Part shown: positions 1-11,328 of the stretch, in pieces
Layout: each line of letters opens with the position of its first letter
Position numbering within the stretch: position 1 is the first letter of the stretch
From: Siphonodentalium dalli
Lineage: Eukaryota; Mollusca; Scaphopoda; Gadilida; Siphonodentaliidae
Reading direction: 5' to 3'
NCBI GenBank assembly: GCA_032622095.1
Contig: CP136061.1
Location: forward strand, 263,718,077 to 263,782,076
DNA: 64,000 bases
Notes under the pieces: generated by a model
Told to the model about the DNA's origin: nothing
Seen by the model: only the letters and a program-made list of their open reading frames with translations
Databases searched by the model: none
Made by a program: the position numbers and the translations under genes

Positions 1-226
1 GACCAAATGAATAATTAACATAGAGATTAGTGCTACTAGTAATTACTACATGTAACTTAATAGACATATTATTTCTGTACTACTAGTATATTATGAATGT
101 GTCTCTCACTTGAATTTTAGAAAATAGCCTATCATATGAATTACAGTGATAATGGTCTCATTTCAAGCAGGATAAGCATAATCCATTGAACAAAAAGATA
201 TCTGACAATAACTTATAAGCATTTTC

Positions 227-997
227 AGCTCATTTACTAGTTCAAGTCGAGGTATAGCTATTTTATTCAGAAATACTATTGATTTTACAGTCCATAAGAC
301 TATATCAGATCCAGTTGGAAATTTCCTAATTATGGATGTCACTATCCAAAACCAAAGATTAACTTTATGTGCAGTCTATGGACCAAACGAAGACAACCCA
401 CAATTCTTCAATGAGCTGTTTAAAAAAATAGAACTGTTGGAAAACTCAACCATTGTTATAGGTGGTGACTGGAATGTACCTCATGAATATGATCAGGACA
501 CAATTAAATATAAAAAAAAAACAATACAAAATCAAATGAAAAAATTCAGCAAGCTAAAGAATTCCTAGACTTGCATGATGTTTGGAGATTAGATAATCCT
601 GACAAAAAGAGATTCACTTGGAAGGGACCTGATAACAAAATGGCCAGATTAGACTATTTTCTGATATCTGCGGACCTTCAGCCATTCATTATGAGTTCGG
701 AAATACTCAACAGATATAAATCCGATCATAACCTTATATGTATAAATTTTCAATTTGTTAATCATCCAAGAGGAAGAGGTTTTTGGAAATTTAATAATAG
801 TCTATTAAGGGACCAAGAATATACAAATATAGTAAAAAGAACAATTAGTGAGGCAATTAACCAATATTTTGAAAATAATGAAGCCACTAAAATAAATGAC
901 CAACTTTTCTGGGAAACATTAAAAATCATTATTAGAGGTGAAACGATAGCCTATTCTTCAAAACTAAAAAAAACAGTGATAAAAGAGAAAAAGAAAT
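227..997 (+). pseudogene. LINE endonuclease domain (APE-type), broken
   Basis: Reading continues upstream of the first ATG at 332 back to 227 (ARG-like SRGIAILFRN), so the domain is truncated by the insertion and not by a start. LCAVYGPNED, VIGGDWNVP and RLDYFLIS...SDHNLICINF are exonuclease-endonuclease-phosphatase family motifs; D and N of GGDWN and the SDH triad near 722-730 are retained. A frameshift lies at about 530-550, where KEFLDLHDVWRL resumes in another frame. The first 90 or so residues of a full domain are missing. Confidence 0.85.
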
Positions 998-1046
998 AGA
1001 AAAAAGACTTTCCAAACTTAATATAAAACTTGACAATGAAGAATGC

Positions 1047-2973
1047 TTGGATAATTTAGAAATAGATAATTTACAAAATGAATTGGAGTTAATAAGAAAA
1101 AAGAAAATACAAGGAATAATACTAAGAACCAAAGTCAAATGGAAAGTAGAGGGTGAAAAAGCCACAAAATATTTCTGCAATTTGGAGAAGAGACACTATA
1201 CGGAAAAACTTATCCCAAAAATTGCAAGGGCCGATGGTTCTGAAATCACAAACTTTTCTGAAATTCTGATAGAACAAGAACATTTCTATAAAAACCTTTA
1301 TAAATCTAACTTGAAAGAAATAAATAAAGAAACAGTCTGAATTTTGGGACAAAAATAACCCGTTCTTAAATTTCCTAGAAAAACATGAGTAAGAATCAAT
1401 GGAAGGATTATTATCAGATTTTGAATGTGCTATAGCACTCAAAGCGATGAAAAATAACCATTCGCCAGGAAGTGATGGATTTACTGTTAATTTTTATAAA
1501 TATAAAAATTTATTGAGAAACTGGGTAAAATCTTTCTACAACAATATATATAGTTATGTCATTAATAATGGGAATATAACAAATAAAATCGACATTAATA
1601 GAGGAGTAAGACAAGGCGACCCACTATCACCTTACCTCTTCATCCTATGCGCGGAAATACTTAGTGCCAATATTAAATTTAACCCAGAGATAAAAGGTAT
1701 ACAAATAAAAGGATCAGAATACACTGTAACCCAATTTGCAGATGACTTATACCTCTTCCTCCAGGATGATCAGAAATCCCTCAACACAGCATTAAATACT
1801 TTTGAAGTTTTTGCAGCCATCTCAGGCCTAAAAATCAATTATGACAAAACACAAGCCATATAGATACATGTAGGTGCAAAACGGGGTTGTGGTGAGGAAA
1901 TTATTACGGATAAAAAAATAATATGGAACCATAACCAATCTATTACAATCCTTGGAATTGAATATAATCTATTCAGTGAGAATTATATAGAAAATAACTA
2001 TCACAAAAAGATACAAAAAATAGATAATTTGTTAAACGATTGGTCATTCAGAAACCTTAGACTATATGGTAAGACAACTGTTGTAAAGACACTGGCCTTG
2101 CCCATGTTAACACACTGTTTCTCAGTTCTACCTTCACCCTCTCAAGAGGTGTCTGAAAAATTAAAAAAAGTTATTTTCAAAATTTTATAGTCAGGAAAAC
2201 CAGACAAAATTAAAAGAATTGTAATGATAAACAACTGGGAAAATGGGGGAATAAAATTCCCCCACATTGACTCATTTTATAAAGCATTAAAGATGACTTG
2301 AATTAAAAAAGTTTTAGACCCACAGACAGAAGCTGGTTGGAAAACATTACTGGTAGATGACCTAGAAACTTTCGGTGGCCACAAAATATGGAACCTTCAT
2401 AAAGAAGGGCTTAAGATGTTGAGTAACACACTAAATCCATTCTTGAAGGATGTGATAAATGAATGGTCCAGTTTGGATAAAAATATTACCATAACCCCAG
2501 AAGAAGAGATATTAAAAGAACCGCTATATTATAATCAAAACATATTGGTGAATCAAAAAATGTTCTTTAATAAAACATGGATTAAAAAAGGCATATACTT
2601 TTTAAACGATCTTATTGAAGAAAACTCAGGGCTACTGGAATACGAGAGTTTCTGTAAAAAATATGATATAAAAACTCCCTTCACCACCTATAATGGGTTA
2701 CTTGCAGCATTACCAGCTTCCTGGAAGCAATATGCTAGAAGAAACCGGGCTCTTATCACCGTGACCACACACAATATAGATATGTTAAATAAATCTGAAA
2801 AGACTTGTAGGACTTTCTATCCAATATTCTTAGAGCAATACTCTAAACCCCCAGATATATCTAAACAAAAATGGGAAGACAGATTAGAAATAAAGTTCAC
2901 GATAGATGAATGGAAAAGAAACTACACAAAAACTAGTAAAATTACAATCTATTGTCTTTTCAGTTTAAAATAA
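1047..2973 (+). pseudogene. LINE reverse transcriptase region, internally deleted
   Basis: The linker (YFCNLEKRHYTEKLI, 1176-1220) and RT fingers motif SPGSDGFTVNFYK are followed immediately by NWVKSFYNN, so the central fingers and the first palm motif with its catalytic Asp are gone. The rest is present: RGVRQGDPLSPYLF, FADD (catalytic Asp pair, about 1738-1749), SGLKINYDKTQAI, then SVLPSPSQ and KIKRIVMINNWENGGIKFP typical of Tx1-clade elements. The frame 1399-2973 has three stops, at 1861, about 2188 and about 2299, all at positions normally occupied by tryptophan. Confidence 0.87.
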
Positions 2974-3372
2974 ATCATAACATTTTATATACTAACACAA
3001 AGCTCTACAAATGTAATTTGTCAGAAACCGAAATATGCCCTCTTTGCCATACAGGAAGAGAAACGATTCTACATCTATTTGATGAATGTCCAGTGACAAA
3101 ATCAATTTTATTAAATTTTCAACAGTTATTGAATAATAGGTGTGATCTAACCTTTTGAAATACTCCCTGAAAAAATTATTTTTGGAACCGACATTATTAC
3201 AGGAAATGAAGTAGCTGACAACTTAATAGGCATATGTATACTTTTATACAAAAGATATATATATTCAAGTAGAATGAGAGCAATTGAACTAAGTATCAAT
3301 GGACTATTAGAATGGATTAAGAGCTATAAAGCTATTGAAACTACAAGCTTATTATCAAAAGGTCAAACATAA
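2952..3372 (+). pseudogene. LINE C-terminal cysteine-rich domain, frameshifted
   Basis: ICPLCHTGRETILHLFDECP gives the C-x2-C-x7-H-x4-C spacing of the C-terminal knuckle of Tx1 and L1-like ORF2 proteins. After a frameshift near 3158 a second frame (EILPEKIIFGTDIITGNE to LLSKGQT) continues to TAA at 3370-3372, which I take as the original end of the ORF. Confidence 0.8.
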
Positions 3373-3538
3373 AAAAAGACCAACTTTTCTGTAACAGATG
3401 GCACAGAATAGAAAATCTTTTTACAAAAAGTGTTCACGGTGCAAAAAGCTAAAATTTGCAATGATAAATAAACAAGATAACAAAATTGCCTAAAAAAACA
3501 AAAACAATCATATAATAATAAAAGGTCGCAGACCACAT

Positions 3539-4310
3539 GTCCCCCGACTCGAGTGGTAAACTTCATGATTGGATTTGTTTGTAGGATACTATTTGCAACA
3601 ATGTTATACAGTATATAGATGTTGCAAACCACCGCAAAATTTCTTGGACAAAACAACCCGATGAACAAATGCATGCAAACACGAAAAAAATGATATTTTT
3701 GTATTAGCTATATAGATGTTGCAAATCACCAACATGTTAGGAACAATATCCCAGAGTTTCAAATCTCTACATTTAAAACTGTAGGAGGAGTTGATTACAC
3801 CATGAAGGTACCCAATCTCATCCAAAAGGCAAAAATGTTCAAAATTTTCTAAGTCGAAAACCCCCCAAAAATATGGAAAAAATGATATTTTTGATTAGCT
3901 ATATAGATGTTGCAAATCACCAACATGTTAGGAACAATATCCCAGAGTTTCAAATCTCTACATTTAAAACTGTAGGAGGAGTTGATTACACCATGAAGGT
4001 ACCCAATCTCATCCAAAAGGCAAAAATGTTCCAAATTTTCTAAGTCGAAAACCCCCCCAAAAATATGGAAAAAATTATATTTTTGATTAGCTTTATAGAT
4101 GTTGCAAATCACCAACATGTTAGGAACAATATCCCAGAGTTTCAAATCTCTACGTTTAAAACTGTAGGAGGAGTTGATTACACCATGAAGGTACCCAATC
4201 TCGGACGCACGGACGCACGGACGTGACGGACGCACGGACGCACGGACGCACGGACGGACGGACGGACGAGGGTCATTTCTATAGTCCTCCGACGGAAACG
4301 TCGGGGGACA
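3539..4310 (-). repeat. Hairpin-headed tandem-repeat element, three ~191-bp units
   Basis: Bounded by TGTCCCCCGAC at 3539 and its inverse GTCGGGGGACA at 4300. Read on the minus strand it starts with a GACG/CGTC hairpin, then a (CGTCCGTGCGTC)n tract (4204-4268), then two and a half near-identical units containing GGTACCTTCATGGTGTAATC and GATATTGTTCCTAACATGTT. The long minus-strand frames here are repeat translations. The mapped unit spacing is 191-192 bp at the GGAACAATATCC landmark (3740, 3931, 4123). Confidence 0.7.
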
Positions 4311-4673
4311 AAAATATAAAACCCATATTATCTCTTTTGTTCTCTTATTCTGAGGAAAGCCCACGACTTATAAAGAAATTTCTAAACGAATAGCTATAGT
4401 ATATTTATAAGTGGATGACACTACATTTTAGCTACCATTATAATCATTTGTTATATACCATGTATTCATGTTTATGACCTGAATAAAAATTATTAAAAAA
4501 AATAAAAAATTTAAAAGCATTTCCAATCCATACATATATATAAAACAAATTCCAAAGTTATGCTTCAGAAACTTGATCAAAGTGAACGCTCAGTAAAATT
4601 CAAAATACTGACTCCAAAAGCTCTAGATTAGCTCTCAATGCATTGGATTTTTTTTTTAAATCCAGGGGGAGAC

Positions 4674-5958
4674 TAGTGCTGGGACGGTTGGGGTTTTTTC
4701 CTAACCAGTTAACCACGGGCATTAACCTAACCATAACCGGGACCAGCATTACCCTAAGTACGAGATTGAATACACTGGTCACTATATCGGCAAAACAAGT
4801 GTTTATTAAGCGTCCCGGAAACGTTGATATACATGCGATCACAAACGATGTCATGGTCGTGCAATGCGTTCCCGTTACGGCGATCAAATAGTTGTAAATG
4901 TGTATAAATTAATTCAGTTTTGAGCCCAAACAAACTAAAATATAATATATATTTAATAGTGGTGTGCTAGTATATCGATGTTTACGGGAGTTCCGCACCG
5001 CATAAACAACGCTTGCTTGCAAAACCTTCAGCGACGAAATATAGTTCCTCTCTTGTGTATATCCCTGGCACTATTAGCCCAAACAAGGTACTGAAGGTAG
5101 GTATACTGTTGTTTAGTAATGTTTACTAGTGTTTGGGTATAGTATTAATCACAGTGGCTACACGATGTTACTTCAATTTTTAATAAACAAATTCAAACAA
5201 AATTAAATCATCGTGATTCATTACGCAAGCCCCAGCCAGTGTTTACGAATTAAAGTTATCGAACACATCACTAGATATACTCTGATTTCCCACTCCCAGT
5301 AGGCATGTGTTTTTTTCTGGATGTGCGACTTCATATTGGATGTTGATCCAGAATAAACGAATCGCGTTCGGCAGGTCTTGCATACCGCCCATTTCTTCTT
5401 CTTTTTTTTTCAACATCTTCAATTTAGGACTAAATGTCCCCAAACGTTCAATTTCAGTTTTTGTATGTCTTCTGTCATCGCTTTGAGACGAACTAATGGT
5501 AATGACAAAGGGGAGCAGTTTCAAGAAAACAGACATACTATTGATGACGTAGTAAAAGTCTAGACTTGATTGATTTGATGTATGCCGCGGTGCGCGTGCA
5601 GCCGGAACGTCATGTAATGCCGCCAAAGGAAATTGGCATTGAATGTGTAGCAAGTGATTCACAGACTGACACAGATAAGCGTGTAGTTGTTGGTTTCATG
5701 TCTAGAAAAGCCGCCGGTGATCAAACAGGCATGTGTTGTGGGGTATATGAATACACAATCAACTGTCCAAATCGCTTCTAAGCAGCTTAATCTCGTTACT
5801 TAAACTTCCGTAAATGATTTTGGCAACATTTACACGGAGTACTACGATGATAGTACGATCATTATCAATATTACGGTTATCCGGTTGTGGCCTCCTCCAA
5901 CCGGTTGACACGCGTAACCGAACCGTAACCGGTTATCAGGACAACCGTCCCAGCACTA
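4674..5958. mobile_element. Non-autonomous hAT element with 8-bp target duplication
   Basis: Terminal inverted repeat TAGTGCTGGGACGGTTG at 4674 and its inverse ending at 5958. GGGGAGAC flanks both sides (4666-4673, 5959-5966). The length is 1285 bp. No transposase motif (BED finger, hATC dimerisation region) is visible; the open frames at 5243-5662 and elsewhere have no family character. Subterminal AACCGGTTAACC-type repeats are present at both ends. A fragment of the same end occurs at about 7450-7468. Confidence 0.88.
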
Positions 5959-6143
5959 GGGGAGACCCCCCCCCCCCACCATCAGCAGGGGTATACCCCC
6001 TCCCTCACTCATGTCTTTGGGATATGCCTTTCGGCATATCATTGCCCAAAAACAGGTGTCCCCAAAAAATCCCTGGATACTTCATTGCGGAGATAGAATG
6101 ACCTCCGATGTAACAGTTCCTACACAGTGTAGGCTGAGGCCTC

Positions 6144-6237
6144 AGCAGAATGAGGTCCCCAGAGGGTGAATTTGGTGATACTAGCCTGTTAGCAGGGATA
6201 ACGTCACTAAATTCACCCTCTGGGGACATCATTCTGC
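6144..6237. repeat. Foldback element, GCAGAATGAGGTCCCC family
   Basis: Inverted arms GCAGAATGAGGTCCCCAGAG and CTCTGGGGACATCATTCTGC around a short centre. The same family recurs at 33528-33625, 33808-33895, 50094-50440 and 62850-63208. Confidence 0.75.
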
Positions 6238-6572
6238 ATATGTCAGACACATTAAATTCAGGCTTGGATTCATCAATCTTTTACACTTACAGGAGCTTTC
6301 CAGACCAGTTAATATAGGCTCTCATTGACCGAAGTATCATTAGAAAGGGTAATATCAGTGACCACCATATTTATGTTAGCCTACTAAGCTATATTCTGAT
6401 TTCAGGATCCGGTTGCTGCGGGATTAACCCTACATTCCGGTATCTCTGTCACAGGTCTTCTAAACAGTGAGTGATAACTAATTATAATATAATTTTAGTT
6501 AATATACTTATACTAAGTTATAGGTAAATATTAATTAAAATTATATTTTAATTAATTATTACTTACTGTGTC

Positions 6573-7055
6573 TTAACCCTTTGAGTGCCAAGACCGATTT
6601 TTGTATCAAACCATATACCCTGTGCCAATGCATTCTCTTATATATGCGAGTGGACCATAGGTCGACTCGCATATATAAGAGAATGCATTGGCCTAACAAT
6701 TTTTCATCATTTGTTATTATTTTTTACAATTTTTTACAATTTTAATAATTTTTTCTTCTATTCTTTAACTCTTTCAGTATTTTGTAGGTTTAGTGCGAGG
6801 GAATCTTACGTTTTTCATGGGAATCAAAATTATTACTATGAATACTTGCTGATAGTTTCGAGTTATAACATGCCCCTAAGGTTTTATCCAGTTTGTTTTT
6901 AAATTCGCTATAGCATGCTTAAGCATACCCAAATAAAATTCAACAAAAAAAATAAATAAATAAATAAATCTAAAAAAAATAAAAAATTTATAGGGCCGAT
7001 TTTCAGCCTGTAAATTAGGGCCGATCAGATCGGCCCCTGGCACTAAAAGGGTTAA
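6573..7055. mobile_element. TTAA-target MITE with TTAACCCTTTGAGTGCCA ends
   Basis: TTAACCCTTTGAGTGCCA at 6573 and TGGCACTAAAAGGGTTAA ending at 7055. TTAA at each outer edge fits piggyBac or Kolobok-type integration. A nested hairpin (6624-6693) sits near the left end. Internal GGCCGAT/ATCGGCC repeats. No coding sequence. Confidence 0.75.
6624..6693. repeat. Hairpin, TATATAAGAGAATGCATTGG family
   Basis: Arms CCAATGCATTCTCTTATATA and TATATAAGAGAATGCATTGG about a short centre with GTCGAC. Further copies are near 48290-48369, 48401-48474, 51041-51130, 57568-57645 and 57660-57731. Confidence 0.75.
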
Positions 7056-8447
7056 TAGAACTTAGATTAGAAAAATTATTTTAAAATGGCCTATTTTATG
7101 GGAGGCCCTTTTCACATTTATTATTTATTTACGCATAAGCGCAAATAACCTCTATAATTTACGATTAAGCGCAAATATTTACGCTTAAGCGTAAATCATT
7201 TGCATTTAGTGCAAAGAGATCATATTTGTATGGGAGGCCCTTTTCACATTTATTATTTGTTAACGCTTAAGCGCCAATATTTGCGCTTAAGCGCAAATAA
7301 CCTCTATCATTCAAGTCCGTAGGCAGCCACTGGCAAAGACAGTTCGTCATTTATAATGATGGCATTGGGCACGAGCTGCGAAGCAATGAGAGGGGGTGTG
7401 GCCCTATTACATTGATCACGTCCCCCCCCCCCCCCCCCGGAAATTTTGAGGACAACCGTCCCAGCATTGCATTGTGTGGCCCTATTACATTGATCACGTC
7501 CCCCCCCCCCCCCCCCCCCCCGGAAATTTTGAAAAAATATGATGCAAATTGCGTACCGATACCGGTAATTTAGATCCGCCGTGACACAAAAAGTTTAGCT
7601 TTGATTTTTCCAAGTTTTCTCTCACAGGTCTGGAATTGAATTCTATCAAAATTGACTAGCTATTCTGAATGAACCAATTGTCTTGTGGGGGACTAACAGA
7701 ATCCACTGGGCCGACGAGTGTTCGAACCAGACAAGACAAGTTTCTGACCTGAACCTGAAAATTGCTAAATCAAAACATCTACATGTATAGTAGTCTATCT
7801 GAAGGGAGAATTATAAGTTAATTATAAGTTTTAACTGACCTTATGGGAGGGATCAGAACACACGAACCATGTTCGGCCCAGTGTGAGAAATTTTGAAATC
7901 TGAACATACAAATTGCTAAATTCTAGCACCTATTGACTAGCCTCAATGTTTCCAAGTGTTATAAATTTCAAACCTGACACACCCTATAAGGTTGGACAAT
8001 TTCCAACTGATGGTCATTTCTGTCCAAAATTTGGACCAAAAGTAGGCAAATATGCAAATGCTGGTCTGGATCAAAATATTCCCCACTAATATAGACTGTT
8101 GGATAATCGATCTACGAAAACGATTTCAACCTATTGTTTCGTGTGAAATTTCCAACTATTGTTGTGTCGGCCATGATATTTCGAACAGTTGAAAATTTTG
8201 ACCAAGCTTGATGGACATAGCTTAATTGGCACTCTGTAGTATTTGTGTGCACGGGTCTCTGCCCGGCTATATGGTGATATATGATATTCGCCGGACGTTC
8301 GAAGGGATGTGCTTTACACGACACCCTTTCGCTGTATGCATGGGTCTTTATATCCAGTGATTCCGCCAGGCTACTTTTAGTTGGTTATATTGTTGAACCA
8401 CATGCAGGTTGAATTCCGGAGCTTTAAGCTGCTTTCACAGAACATCG

Positions 8448-8633
8448 GCTGATGCATGCGGCCAATGCACGGGGCTATCGGACGTTTCAAACCATACATA
8501 TATATCACTGGGGTTAAACACATCCGATTTTTTTAAAAGTTGCGCTTAACTGCGTCAGCCGAAACCCCATGCAGTGATCTATGCATGGTTTGAAACGTTG
8601 AACCGATATCCCAAACATGCATCAGCAACGCAG
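8448..8633. repeat. Imperfect inverted repeat
   Basis: CTGATGCATG...GTTTCAAACCAT on the left pairs with ATGGTTTGAAAC...CATGCATCAG on the right. The surroundings (7540-8890) hold no recognisable gene; related GTTCGAAGGG segments recur at about 8299, 8740 and 8860. Confidence 0.5.
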
Positions 8634-9138
8634 CTTTATATCGACATGGGCTGGTGGTCTATATTTATTGAATTTGTGTGCACCAGTCTCTATCCAGGTT
8701 GAGCATGTAGTACATGACTATATTTATATACGTCGTTCGTTCGAAGGGTGGTCCAGCTCAGTAATTGCCGTTTGGTCAACTGCTGTACGTGACACGTTCG
8801 CCCAAACGGCGAACGGCAACCACCGCCACCGTCGGGCACATGCAGAAAAAAGACCATTCGTTCGAAGGGTACGAACCCCCTTGGCTACGGGCTTGTCATT
8901 TGCGCTTAAGCACAAATATTTGCGCTTAAGCGTAAATCATTTGCACTTAAGCGCAAATAAAAATTAATATTCATTGATTCCCCCCTGAATTAATTTTAAT
9001 TGGCACAGGCCTAAACACATTGATCACTCAAGTCTATATAGGCCCGCCATATGAGGGAAGCAATCCCCCAGTAACCCCTAGATCCCTTTTATGACATGGA
9101 AATGGTATAGATCTGTGCAGGATATGTCTCATTTATAA

Positions 9139-9340
9139 ACAAGAGCATCGCTAGGGCGTGGCAAAATACGCCCTTTAGCCATTTTGAATTGTACTACCGC
9201 AAAATAAAATAATAAGTTTAGCTTGCAAAGAATATCTGATATACCCCCAATTTCAATGCCAAAATGCGGTCAAATTCTAAGATTGAAAAATGTGTGTAAT
9301 TTATCTGAAATTATTTGGACAGAACCTATATTCCCCCCCC
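9139..9340 (-). repeat. Truncated copy of the 37.3-38.0 kb element family
   Basis: AACAAGAGCATCGCTAGGGC followed by GTGGCAAAATACGCCCTTTA is the reverse complement of the end of the element at 37284-38007; the match continues through CCAAAATGCGGTCAAATTC and stops before a poly-C run. Confidence 0.65.
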
Positions 9341-11328
9341 CCCCCCCCCCCCCCCCGGTAACCCCTAATTCCCTTTTTATGGCCATGGAAATGGTATATA
9401 TCTGTGCAGGAGATATCCCTTTAATAAAATATACTAGAGCTCTGGGAGTGAGACACCAATTCCTGGGACACCAGGGACAGAGATGCTGATACTAGTATGC
9501 ATATGGAAATATATTTTTTCTTCAACTTCGAGTCTGTATGGGGCTATTTATACTATAGGCCCATCATAATATACTATGAGATGGACTCAATCATTCACAA
9601 TCAGAGGGAAGGAAGGGAGTGTTAGGTATTTGCTCTTAAGCACAAATGATTTGCGCTTAAGCGCAAATAAATTGATCGACACATACCGGTATTTGTGCTT
9701 AAGCGTAAATGATTTGCGCTTAAGCGCAAATGATTTGCGCTTAAGCGCAATTATTTGCAAGCGCAAATAAAAATAATAAATGTGAAAAGGGCCTCCCATA
9801 TATTTGCGCTTATATAAACGCAAATCATTTGCACGTAAGCGTAAATCATTTGCGCTTAAGCACAAATAAAAATTAATATGCATTGATCCCCCCTAAATTA
9901 ATTTTAAATGGCACAGGCCTAAACACATCACTAAAGTCTATTAATATAGGCCCACCATATGAGGGAAGCAATCCCCCAGTAACCCCAAGATCCCTTTTAT
10001 GACCATGGAAATGGTATAGATCTGTGCAGGATATGTCTCTTTTTTTAAATATTCTAGATCTCTAGGATGGAGACACAAATTCTTGGGGACAGGGATGCTG
10101 ATAATATGAAAATAGAGGTTTTTCCCCCCATTTCAAGTCAATAAGTACACCATATGAGGGAAGCAAGCACCCAGTAAGTTGAGTAACGGTTAACCCCTAA
10201 TTCCCTATTTATTGCCATGGAAATGGTATATTATATTATATCTGTGCAGGAGATGTCCCTTTAATAAAATATATTAGAGCTCTGGGAGTGAGGCACAAAT
10301 TCTTGTGACACCAGGGACAGAGATGCTGATATGCATTTGGAAATATGTTTTTTCTTCAACTTTCGAGTCTATGGGGCTACTACTGTGGGCCCATGATAAT
10401 ATACTATGAGATGGACTCAATCATTCACAATCACTCAGAGGGAGTGTTAGGTATTTGCGCTTAAGCGCAAATAAATTGATAGACACATATTTGCACTTAA
10501 GGGCAAATAAATAATAAATGTGAAAAGGGCCTCCCAGTCCCATACTAGTTACTACTACTAGTAATACTTAGTTAGTAATAGTATGATACTATTTGGCCTA
10601 CCAATACGGGTCCTACTAAACAACGAACACAAACGAACACAAACGAACATAAACGAACACAGGTCCAAAAAGCGGAGTAGAAGGGTGAAATTTGGTTTGT
10701 GGGTGCGCGTGGGTCCATTCTATGTGTATGTGGTGTTATTTCCAACTTTGATGATTTATTTTTTGAGTTATTAGCATTATTTGAATACAAAACTACTAAA
10801 CAACGAACACAAACGAACATAAGATTAGCGGCAGTGCAGAGGTTACCATGCAGGTGTTAATTAACTACGGCTTACTCTGTCTCCTTGTTTTTATTGCAAG
10901 ATGATTGTCAATTTTATCACTGATGGCAATAAAAACACGGGGAAACATCAGAGGTCGGCGTTTTAATGCATAGCTAACAAAACATTTGAGTGAATGTGAG
11001 TGAGTCATTGTTGTCAGTCTCTGAGATGACTATATATATTTTCTCAGTCTCGGAGATCACTCTGGTAAATGCTATTTCTGCTTGCTTTCCCGATACACGC
11101 ATACACTATGTACCAGGCATCTTAAGGAAAATCTCAATCGTAATTTAAGTAAAACAGACAGTGATCAAACTGTCAATACGATGGAAAAGTATTCAATAGC
11201 GAGAGCGGCTTGGTAACAATAGAAAACAAAATCATTTATGACGAATTACAGACAGACATAATTGACAAATATATGTGACAACAGACGATACCTTACATTT
11301 ATGGAAAGACTAAAGACGAAAGTTTTCA

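Larger units (their letters stand above)
225..4514 (+). mobile_element. 5'-truncated, degenerate Tx1/L1-like LINE
   Basis: Flanked by the direct repeat AAGCATTT (217-224 and 4515-4522), which occurs once at the empty site near 45899. It begins inside an endonuclease domain, runs through reverse transcriptase and a C-terminal cysteine motif, has a 3' UTR and ends in an A/T-rich tail (AAAAAAAATAAAAAATTT), all as expected from target-primed reverse transcription. Another repeat (3539-4310) sits in its 3' region. Dead: frameshifts, stops and an internal deletion. Confidence 0.88.
1..6087. mobile_element. hAT-type element (family H), left end outside window, split by two insertions
   Basis: The parts 1-224, 4515-4673 and 5959-6087 align in order with the uninterrupted copy at 45357-46150, for example AATGAATAATTAACATA near the left, AAACTTGATCAAA in the middle and GGTGTCCCCAAAAAAT at the right. 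The right end reads CTGGATACTTCATTG, matching the terminal repeat of the other two copies (CAG.G..  ..ATCCAG type). No coding capacity is seen. Confidence 0.8.
7096..10541. repeat. Composite repeat region with 20-bp palindrome clusters
   Basis: Bounded by ATGGGAGGCCCTTTTCACAT (about 7096 and again 7230) and its inverse TGTGAAAAGGGCCTCCCA (9781 and 10519). Clusters at 7125-7310, 8898-8960, 9628-9870 and 10450-10510 carry exact or mutated copies of ATTTGCGCTTAAGCGCAAAT. Between clusters, segments such as CCATGGAAATGGTATAGATC recur at about 9095, 9390, 10005 and 10220, showing duplication with a period near 840 bp. Long poly-C runs lie at 7423-7438, about 7499-7520 and 9333-9356. Confidence 0.65.

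Noticed and set aside
3604-4364. Minus-strand frames with repeated GYLHGVINSSYSFK
   Set aside because: They come from the 191-bp tandem units and the GACG tract, not from a gene.
5243-5662. 139-codon minus-strand frame
   Set aside because: It lies wholly inside the hAT element, has no transposase motif and no recognisable family; probably chance.
8617-8967. 116-codon frame
   Set aside because: Runs into the palindrome cluster (LRLSVNHLHLSAN is the repeat translated) and has no family character.
9587-9883. Frames with LRLSANDLRLSAN-type repeats on both strands
   Set aside because: Direct translation of the 20-bp palindrome clusters.
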